Origin: Coxiellaceae bacterium
GTDB taxonomy: Bacteria; Pseudomonadota; Gammaproteobacteria; GCA-013414725
Length of the DNA stretch: 5,819 nucleotides
Direction: 5' to 3'
NCBI GenBank assembly: GCA_013414725.1
Contig: CP058706.1
Location: 16,448 to 22,266 of the forward strand
The notes beneath the pieces were generated by a model. That model saw only the letters and a list, made by a program, of their open reading frames with translations. It did not search any database and had not been told where the DNA came from. This document shows positions 1 through 4,882 of this stretch, one piece after another; position 1 is the stretch's first letter, and each line of letters starts with the position of its first letter. Both the position numbers and the translations under genes were made by a program.

Positions 1-57
1 CCCTACTTGCTCCAGCTTGGTCATGTCGGCATCTGCAAGCGCAAGAATATACTTCAT
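1..57 (-). CDS. N-terminus of an unidentified protein (partial, possibly PEP synthase-like)
   Basis: An ATG at 55-57 opens a minus-strand frame that runs off the left edge. It gives 19 residues, MKYILALADADMTKLEQVG. The start is supported by an AGGGA ribosome binding site at 63-67, five bases upstream. The pattern of a short beta strand, then an acidic turn, then LEQVG is reminiscent of the N-terminus of PEP synthase/pyruvate phosphate dikinase-type nucleotide-binding domains, which begin with a strand and then VGGKGxSL. Only the first two residues of that signature fall inside the window, so this identification is a guess. The codons are more GC-rich (GCG, CTT, GCC, GAC, CTG, GAG) than in the neighbouring broken gene, which suggests a conserved housekeeping gene rather than accessory DNA. 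It is separated from the gene upstream by about 340 bases and is probably transcribed from its own promoter. Confidence 0.55.
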   Translation of the reverse strand, partial: MKYILALADADMTKLEQVG

Positions 58-62
58 ACACG

Positions 63-67
63 TCCCT
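63..67 (-). promoter_or_regulatory. Ribosome binding site for the gene at 1-57
   Basis: The minus strand reads AGGGA, five bases before the ATG. This purine-rich Shine-Dalgarno match is what selects the start codon of the left-edge gene. Confidence 0.5.
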
Positions 68-182
68 GCCAATGTTTGGTTATAAATGGCTGCCCTTTAA
101 AAAAGTATAGCAAACTTGCTGGGTTATTGATCTCCACGAATTTTTATGTAATTAGTTGAATTAATTGCTTACTAGCCATCCT

Positions 183-274
183 CGTCATCCCGCGGCGAAG
201 ACCGCGGTAACCGGGGCTATTCTATAGAGTACGTATTGCCTGATGGATCCCGCGGTCTTCGCCGCGGGATGACG
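183..274. repeat. Long inverted repeat (25-bp perfect arms, 42-base loop)
   Basis: The arm at 183-207 (starting CGTCATCCCGCGGCG) is the exact reverse complement of 250-274 (ending CGCCGCGGGATGACG). The 42-base spacer at 208-249 is unrelated. Each arm also contains two CCGCGG hexamers, so the arms are themselves partly palindromic. The GC-rich arms stand out sharply from the AT-rich surroundings. Hairpin elements whose ends read CGTCATCCCGCG/CGCGGGATGACG are known as dispersed palindromic or MITE-like repeats in several host-associated proteobacteria; assigning this copy to such a family is inference. It lies downstream of the TIR fragment and upstream of the left-edge gene, so a minus-strand transcript through it would fold into a very stable hairpin that could end transcription or protect the RNA 3' end. 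Confidence 0.85.
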
Positions 275-401
275 GGATTTATTTTTACATCGTCTGCAAA
301 ATACTTAATCTTGACAGCAATAACAAGCCTCTAGTTTTACGACATTTCTTGTTGTAATGCTCTTATTCGTCTTGGATGAAAATTCCCTTCTCTCAAACCT
401 C

Positions 402-959
402 TCATGATAATATACAACTTTCTTCATTTACATCCTGCTGATTCATATCAGGATCAATGATTTGATCCATCTCATCATTAGAAAGCCCATAGACACTTTG
501 CAATATTTTTAAAACCCCGTCATAAAAGTTGCCGTCCAAAAATTCCACTCTAACAAGGTCATGCATTGCTGGCGGTAATGATTTGTCCTTAGTTCCCTCT
601 AACAATAAAGGAATCAATAGTTTTTTATCATTATTATTTGAATTTTCTTCTGAATTAATGAATTTTCCATCATTTATCATTTGGCAAATCATTCCCAATT
701 CAGCTTTCACAACTGGCTGACATTCACCTTGATATGAAGGCTTCCAATCATACTTTTTCCTTAATGTTTCGGTTCCTACTACAATGATAACATCAGCATT
801 AGGAATGTTATCTAAAAATTGATGCATAGGTTCTTGACCTGCCAAATGTTCCTTGTCAAAGCGAATCTCTATTCCCGCTTTACGCAGAGATGAAGGCAAA
901 TATTTTTGCACTAACTCAGTGTATTTGTTGCCCCAGGCATAACTAATAAAGCCTTTTTT
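402..959 (-). pseudogene. TIR domain with C-terminal CaaX-like motif (fragment)
   Basis: TIR domains act as NAD-cleaving enzymes or as adaptors in immune signalling; bacteria use them in antiphage defence and as effectors against hosts. The segment opens with KKGFISYAWG (FISYAW at 933-950), the classic first TIR strand. Then come GIEIRFDKEHLAGQEPMHQF and ADVIIVVGTETLRKKY, the usual strand B/BB-loop and strand C pattern. VVKAELGMICQMI follows, where the Glu sits at the position of the NADase glutamate in catalytic TIRs, and then LLIPLLLEG and a C-terminal helical end. The chain finishes NEESCILS, a CaaX-type end. The frame lacks a convincing start: the first possible one is a GTG at 909-911, which would remove the FISYAW strand, so it is better read as the C-terminus of the larger gene. 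It is joined to the upstream frame by restoring one A in the run 954-959. Confidence 0.75.
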
Positions 960-1329
960 GGTTTGGTTAACTTTGCTTTTGGATGTTGACTAATAGCAAT
1001 CAAACAGCGATTAAAGGTAGTAAAACCCCTGACTCGCGCAGTTTTTGAAGATGCCGGTATCAACTTGCTTTGCGGTTCTGCTGAGAAAAACGGCTGGGAT
1101 AATGGACTAATTGTGCTTTTTCTGGTTTTTCAAAACTTTATTATATAACTCAGTAAATTTTTCAGCACGGTCGTCACACCATCCATTTCACTTTTATAAT
1201 TTATACACTGAATCAACTTTTAACATTCTCAAAAGAGAAGCATATTGATCTAATATATTAGCAAGTAGTAGCTGACTTATTTCTAAGTCCTTGCTTCGGT
1301 TATGTAACATATCAATACTAGAAGCACAA
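960..1329 (-). pseudogene. Helical tail and Ser/Pro-rich linker before the TIR domain
   Basis: This is the most damaged part. A first frame gives SSIDMLHNRSKDLEISQLLL and ILDQYASLLRMLK, a helical region. A second frame, entered by a one-base shift around 1200-1225, gives INYKSEMDGVTTVLKNLLSY, then a TGA at 1130-1132, then a Ser/Pro-rich linker (KSTISPLSQPFFSAEPQSKL, IPASSKTARVRGFTTFNR) and ISQHPKAKLTKPK leading up to the TIR domain. An alternative third frame, RAEKFTELYNKVLKNQ, also looks coding between 1120 and 1175, so the correct path through this part is uncertain. Confidence 0.45.
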
Positions 1330-1580
1330 TTTTTCATCTCTTTGTCTTTTATCAATCTTCTGCTGGACGGCCTGAAGATTATCTTGAATAACAGGAACGC
1401 TGTTAATAGATTGTCTTATATTGGCGATCTCTGCTTCAAGACGGGCTATCTCCTCACTAATTTCATTAATTTCATTTTGACAATTCTGTTGATTCACCAA
1501 TAAACTGGTATTTAATTGTTGAGCCTGACTGATTTCATGACGATAAGTTCTAATTGCATTAGGATGGTTCCTGAAATTTC
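1318..1580 (-). pseudogene. Second coiled coil (fragment)
   Basis: After repair at 1581-1585 the chain continues RNFRNHPNAIRTYRHEISQA and then a clear coiled coil. Heptads of Ile/Leu run through EINEISEEIARLEAEIANIR, SINSVPVIQDNLQAVQQKID and KRQRDE. Such a region would oligomerise the protein or space the GTPase from the TIR domain. The local frame ends at 1318-1320, where one surplus A in the run 1330-1334 shifts it. Confidence 0.55.
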
Positions 1581-1585
1581 TTTTT

Positions 1586-2149
1586 CCACGAAAATCTTGA
1601 GTGACACATCGGCATCTCCACGAGCGTAATATTTTCCTTTATATATTCCTATACTTGGCTCATTAATCTCATCTTGAAAACTATTCTCTGGAGTTTTTTC
1701 AACACGAACAAAAGGGACTCCTTCTCTATAATAAAAGAAATCTCTGTCTTCCAATAAAAAATAAAAATAGTAAATATGGTTCGGCGGACTTCTTCCAGGA
1801 TCTGTGGCATATAATATGGGATCTGACGTATCTATCTCTCTCAGCCAGTTACTTCTACTGCTGATAATCGCATCATTTTGTTCAATATTAGCTTGAATTT
1901 GCGCATATAAACTTTGTTTATTAAGAAGCAATCTTGCTTGGCTGTCTCTTTCGGCACTGATATCTTCTAAATTTCTTACTTGAGCCGCATTGTGTTTTAT
2001 TGCCGTCTCTCTTTCACCAAGCCTTTTAAGCTCTCCTCGTGCAATGCATATTCTGTTTTATAGGAAGTAACATTTTTCTCGTTCTCAGTTATTTCACCAG
2101 GTAGTTTTAGATAGCTATTCATTAATTGATAGGACACATCAACAAAATT
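1586..2149 (-). pseudogene. First coiled coil and aromatic beta-rich insert (fragment)
   Basis: This segment starts with charged, heptad-like sequence (ENEKNVTSYK, ELKRLGERETAIKHNAAQV, RNLEDISAERDSQARLLL, YAQIQANIEQNDA), interrupted by a one-base loss somewhere in 2030-2059. It then changes to a non-helical stretch rich in Tyr, Phe and Pro (DPILYATDPGRSPPNHIYYF, FLLEDRDFFYYREGVPFVRV, GIYKGKYYARGDADVSLKIF). Alternating aromatic and charged residues suggest a small beta-sheet module placed between two coiled coils. I do not recognise it. The open frame as present runs 1512-1931 and ends because one base is missing from the run at 1581-1585. Confidence 0.5.
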
Positions 2150-2555
2150 AAAAAATCACTATCCCACCAATAACGTTTAGCATCGTACTCATTAAAATTA
2201 AACCTTTCTTTGATGTCTTTAACATTAGTTGTATTAAAGATGTTGTCTAAACGATTAAAAATTTCATTCCGGCTCTCTCCGTTGTCACAAACATTGACCA
2301 TAACAGTATTTTCTTCTTTCATAAAAGACAACATATTAATAGCTGTCATTATTTTACTAATTTCCTTAAATTCTCTCTCGAGGTAGGCCATTTCTTTTGG
2401 ATCTTCAATAGAAAATTGTTGCCCTACGGAAGGGCCTTCCATATTTGCCATATACTTCATCTTGCCTGCTACCCATGCCCCTATTGCACGCGTAGTGCTT
2501 CGCAAAAAAGAATCTTCTGCTTGTTTATGCTCATCGGGGATTTTAAGGGCCTGTA
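2122..2555 (-). pseudogene. Helical region following the GTPase (fragment)
   Basis: The repaired chain runs from the GTPase into a largely helical stretch: KIPDEHKQAEDSFLRSTTRA, then RAIGAWVAGKMKYM, an acidic helix around EMAYLEREFKEISKIM, and an NVKDIKERFNFNEYDAKRYWW segment. I recognise no domain. In GTPases of this kind the region after the G domain often forms a helical arm, which is a possible role. The frame as it stands stops at 2122-2124. Adding one base to the run at 2150-2155 (T6 on the coding strand) continues it into FVDVSYQLMNSYLKLPGEI, matching the style of the next segment. Confidence 0.5.
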
Positions 2556-3395
2556 TTTTTTTCTAATTTGTCTTTGTAATGTTTTAATTTATCTTGAATT
2601 TTAGCAAAAATAGACTTATTAAGCTCCTGTATTGATATTTTTTCCAACAGTCCAGAATCACTATGAGTAAATACAAATAAAAATGAAGAAGCCACAGTTT
2701 GCGGTTGTTGAATAAATTTTTCTAATAAAGAACAAAGTCTTATGAACTCCTTATGTTGTCCTCTCCCTAATATTTTACAGTCTACAACAATGATGACCGC
2801 TTTGATCGAATCAGCTGCATTAATTGCAGCCTGAGTGCTAATAGATTCAAAAATCTGCTCTTCTTTTTAATTCTCTCACTTGGAATACCGGGAAAATCAC
2901 CGATATATTTATTATTGTTATTATCGCTACTATTAGGGTTGATTTCTGAAAATATGGGCCACATGGTTTGAGATTCTTGGCCTGACCCCGTTTTAGCCTT
3001 CTCTTTGATACATCAATAGGTTTTGGAGTCAATGATATTTGACCAGTTTCTATTCCCCATTTATATTTACATCCCAACAAATAATTAAAGAGCGTCGATT
3101 TGCCTGAACCTGTAATACCAAGAATCGGTATTAATTGTCGTTTGTTTATAGCCATTAAATCAGGATAGGCTCTTTGCATTAAATCACCAATAATTCGCAT
3201 ATCAACGCCACGTTGTTTAATTTTTCTTCAAAATGCCTGATTAACAGCCTTATGGCAGTTAAAGTGTCGATTGATGAATTGCGGTCATTACTATTCGAAA
3301 TATTTTGATAATCTTTTTAGATACGGCATTATTATTTAATTCTGAAAAATTATCTCTTTGCACGCCGATTTCTCTGACGCTAGAGGGCAATGCGC
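2549..3395 (-). pseudogene. Linker and P-loop GTPase domain (frameshifted segment)
   Basis: This part encodes a linker followed by a TRAFAC/AIG1-like P-loop GTPase that would bind and hydrolyse GTP. The frames must be switched near 3303-3306, 3221-3225, 3004-3006 and 2864-2868 to read it through. After repair it gives a Ser/Asn-rich linker, the helix RLLIRHFEEK, then G1/Walker A GITGSGKST at 3093-3119, a G3 motif DFPG at 2887-2898, the hydrophobic strand KAVIIVVDC, and a G4-like THSD at 2657-2668 in place of the usual (N/T)KxD. The order and spacing of these motifs across four reading-frame changes is the best evidence that the frames belong to one protein. The longest single open pieces are 2847-3200 and 2782-2964, neither complete. 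A final break lies in the seven-base run 2556-2562. The exact GTPase family is unclear; none of the pieces alone would make an active domain. Confidence 0.72.
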
Positions 3396-4235
3396 TTATT
3401 TTTTTGCTGGCAATTTTCCTTTTTCATCTTGTTGTAATAAATTATTTAATATTTGTTCACCATTTTCTTGACGCATTATCAAGCCATTATAATGATCATA
3501 ACCGTTGTAATAAACGAATACGGGCTTTCCAGGAAAGCGATTTATAGCATCAGGGTTGGTTACTCCTCGAGATTCAATCACAATAATAGGTCTTCTGTAT
3601 ATCTGCATCAATATTTCAATCTCAACATGCGTTCCCCATTCTTCACCACTATAAATTCTAGAAATATAATCCTCAACAGTCCCTGTTCCTAATACTACAG
3701 AATCACGATAACGTTCTTTATTGGCACTAAAATATAATGCCACTTGCTTACGCAAATAATCTTGAGGTTCTTGCAGATAAATTCCAACGGCATTAAATAG
3801 ACAGTGTCCATCGCCAGGAATAGGTACAAACTCTAATCCAGGTATTTGTGGTATGTTATCTGAACTTAATTTGATTTCATTTTCTTTAATTTGCTTTAAA
3901 AGAAGCGATTTGCAGGTCAAAACCATGTTATCAAGCGCTTCACAAACAACTGAGTTTTCCTTATAAAATTCACTTTCTTTTATATTAGATAAAACATTTT
4001 GAACAATATTTATCTCTTCCACATTCGAACTTTTTAACAAAATGACTTTTGCGGCAGCTATTCTGACAGTCTGAAACGGATCTTTTCGCATTAATTCATA
4101 CAATTTATCCATTATACTACTTGAAATTTCTTCCAAATTTTCTATATCTTTAATGGCTTGTGTTCTCACCAAATCATAATTATCTTTTAATTTTTCTGCT
4201 AATTGGGATTCGTTCATCGATTTAATATTAGGCAT
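3396..4235 (-). CDS. HEAT-like/OTU-domain cysteine protease (intact first ORF of the broken gene)
   Basis: This 279-residue product probably removes ubiquitin from proteins, as OTU-family cysteine proteases do, and would then act in a eukaryotic host rather than in the bacterium. Residues 10-115 are paired amphipathic helices of HEAT-repeat style (for example KDPFQTVRIAAAKVILL at 51-67), a likely partner-binding platform. The OTU domain spans about 132-255. It shows the catalytic loop PGDGHCLFNAV with Asp142 and Cys145, the WGTHVEIEIL helix at 200-209, the strand RRPIIVI at 214-220, and the catalytic His248 in YDHYNGL. All elements are in the family order, so activity is expected. The start is an ATG with AAAAGGAT upstream. 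The stop falls in an A7 run (3399-3405) just after a lysine-rich tail. One extra A would continue the frame into the linker and GTPase, so the OTU protein is either a truncated remnant or the N-terminal part of a longer protein. Cleavage of ubiquitin is inferred from the family, not shown. Confidence 0.88.
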   Translation of the reverse strand: MPNIKSMNESQLAEKLKDNYDLVRTQAIKDIENLEEISSSIMDKLYELMRKDPFQTVRIAAAKVILLKSSNVEEINIVQNVLSNIKESEFYKENSVVCEALDNMVLTCKSLLLKQIKENEIKLSSDNIPQIPGLEFVPIPGDGHCLFNAVGIYLQEPQDYLRKQVALYFSANKERYRDSVVLGTGTVEDYISRIYSGEEWGTHVEIEILMQIYRRPIIVIESRGVTNPDAINRFPGKPVFVYYNGYDHYNGLIMRQENGEQILNNLLQQDEKGKLPAKK

Positions 4236-4243
4236 TTTATGAC

Positions 4244-4251
4244 ATCCTTTT
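4244..4251 (-). promoter_or_regulatory. Ribosome binding site of the OTU gene
   Basis: The minus strand reads AAAAGGAT, ending eight bases before the ATG at 4233-4235. This strong Shine-Dalgarno match fixes the start of the OTU frame over the internal ATG at codon 7. Confidence 0.7.
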
Positions 4252-4262
4252 CGTAAAAAGTT

Positions 4263-4291
4263 ATACTATAAGAGACAATTTATTAGTTCAA
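4263..4291 (-). promoter_or_regulatory. Candidate sigma70-type promoter for the OTU gene
   Basis: The minus strand shows TTGAAC (4286-4291), a 17-base spacer, then TAGTAT (4263-4268). Overlapping it, TATAGT (4265-4270) is a better -10 match but leaves a spacer of only 15. Position and AT-rich context fit a promoter for the OTU gene with a short leader of about 20-25 bases. Such matches are common by chance in AT-rich DNA. Confidence 0.35.
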
Positions 4292-4332
4292 TGGCTAATT
4301 AAATATGCTATATTTAATTCCAAATACTTAAG

Positions 4333-4404
4333 CTAAGATGAAACCATTTTAGCTGCTTTGGCCACTTTCACTACAGCGGCTGCTAATTTTTTACTGTCAC
4401 TCAA
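4333..4404 (-). other. Tiny Ala/Lys-rich reading frame after the protease
   Basis: A 23-codon frame begins with TTG inside the last codons of the protease gene and ends with TAG. It reads LSDSKKLAAAVVKVAKAAKMVSS in two parts: a polar start, then an amphipathic Ala/Val/Lys helix (AAAVVKVAKAAK). Its regular composition looks coding, but there is no ATG or clear ribosome binding site. It could be a remnant of a longer gene's C-terminus, a tiny translationally coupled peptide, or chance. Confidence 0.2.
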
Positions 4405-4882
4405 TCATGTAAAAATCTAAAATCGCCAACAATTCTTTTGCTATTTTGTTCACAAATTCTGGCAACATCATTGCAATCAATGATGTTGCCTTCAGTGAAT
4501 ATTGCATTTCAGTCACTGTGATCCCATAACATACAATCTGTGATGGTAATAACGCTAACGCTTGGCCTAATTCAATTATTTCAGTCAAACCGATGGCATG
4601 TGTGTTCCAATGATGCGACGATTGTAACAGTTGAGACATATTAAGTCGTTGAATTTCACCAGGACTGGTCTTTGTCAAAATGGCATCAATACAAAATACC
4701 CAAGAGAAATCTTGCATGATTTGCAATAAATGCAGTCCTAAACGGACATGATTTTGGATCTCCAATTGTTTTGATAGAAAAGGTTGCAACGCAGGCAATG
4801 CTGCCAATAACGATGTAGCTTGCCAACCTAATTGATCATCCCCAACACTGGAACCAATGCCTAATACTAGTATTTTTTTCAT
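4397..4882 (-). CDS. [NiFe]-hydrogenase maturation endopeptidase (HyaD/HybD/HycI family)
   Basis: This 161-residue peptidase (family M52 type) cuts the C-terminal tail from the hydrogenase large subunit once nickel is inserted, allowing the active site to close. It acts in the cytoplasm. The N-terminus MKKILVLGIG is the typical first strand. GDDQLGW at 14-20 carries the first metal-ligand acid, Asp15 or Asp16, where E. coli HybD has Glu16. Asp66 in FCIDA and His95 in NTHAIGL match the other two nickel-sensing residues, and PGEIQRL at 74-80 is also typical. The glycine loop reads GSS rather than the usual GN and is one residue shorter. Length is normal for the family. The ATG overlaps the stop of the large-subunit gene as ATGA, so translation is coupled and its substrate is almost certainly that subunit. 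The reading frame survives an A7 run right after the start. Confidence 0.9.
   Translation of the reverse strand: MKKILVLGIGSSVGDDQLGWQATSLLAALPALQPFLSKQLEIQNHVRLGLHLLQIMQDFSWVFCIDAILTKTSPGEIQRLNMSQLLQSSHHWNTHAIGLTEIIELGQALALLPSQIVCYGITVTEMQYSLKATSLIAMMLPEFVNKIAKELLAILDFYMIE

Larger units (their letters stand above)
58..401. other. Intergenic region with one palindromic element
   Basis: No convincing gene is visible in this stretch of about 340 bases. It holds the ribosome binding site of the left-edge gene, a possible minus-strand -10 box TATACT at 104-109 without a good -35, and the long inverted repeat at 183-274. The AT-rich flanks of that repeat contrast with its GC-rich arms. Between the TIR stop and the palindrome (275-401) I see only short frames of no more than about 22 codons and no T-tailed hairpin that would serve as a minus-strand terminator. 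Confidence 0.6.
402..4235 (-). pseudogene. Broken giant gene: HEAT-OTU-GTPase-coiled coil-TIR protein
   Basis: I read this whole stretch as one gene of about 1,280 codons, transcribed right to left, disrupted by about twelve single-base indels and possibly one nonsense codon (TGA at 1130-1132). Each break is repaired by adding or removing one base, nearly always in an A/T run: 3399-3405, about 3303-3306, 3221-3225, 3004-3006, 2864-2868, 2556-2562, 2150-2155, about 2030-2059, 1581-1585, 1330-1334, about 1200-1225 and 954-959. Around 1120-1200 an alternative reading with extra indels instead of the TGA is equally possible. The repaired protein has, in order, HEAT-like helices, an OTU protease, a P-loop GTPase, two coiled coils around a beta-rich insert, a TIR domain and a C-terminal CILS. 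No internal segment has its own Shine-Dalgarno and ATG of quality matching the one at 4235, which supports a single gene. Sequencing error cannot be excluded. The domain calls are firm; the unity of the gene is inference. Confidence 0.7.

Noticed and set aside
183..290. Palindrome followed by TTTATTTTTA as a plus-strand intrinsic terminator
   Set aside because: No plus-strand gene precedes it, the loop is 42 bases, and the T-rich tract is interrupted. A repeat element is the simpler reading.
337..405. A 22-residue minus-strand frame starting ATG and overlapping the TIR stop as ATGA (MRGLREGNFHPRRIRALQQ...)
   Set aside because: It is too short, has no ribosome binding site of its own and no recognisable similarity. 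It could be the true end of the TIR protein if a base is missing, and for that reason it is kept as a caveat to the CaaX reading.
529..720. Plus-strand open frame of 63 codons
   Set aside because: It lies fully antisense to the TIR domain, whose motifs are clear on the other strand.
1291..1503. Plus-strand open frame of 70 codons with hydrophobic stretches
   Set aside because: It is the antisense shadow of the coiled-coil segment; the hydrophobic look comes from reading A/T-rich codons in reverse.
2416..2604. Plus-strand open frame of 62 codons, Cys-rich
   Set aside because: It is antisense to the helical region after the GTPase and has no ribosome binding site or family match.
3305..3692. 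Two overlapping plus-strand frames (3305-3547 and 3453-3692)
   Set aside because: Both are antisense to the linker and OTU domain, where the catalytic motifs fix the minus strand as coding.
4336..4396. Terminator for the hydrogenase operon
   Set aside because: Short AGC/GCT-rich complementary pieces are present (4350-4385), but there is no stable stem followed by a T run on the minus strand.
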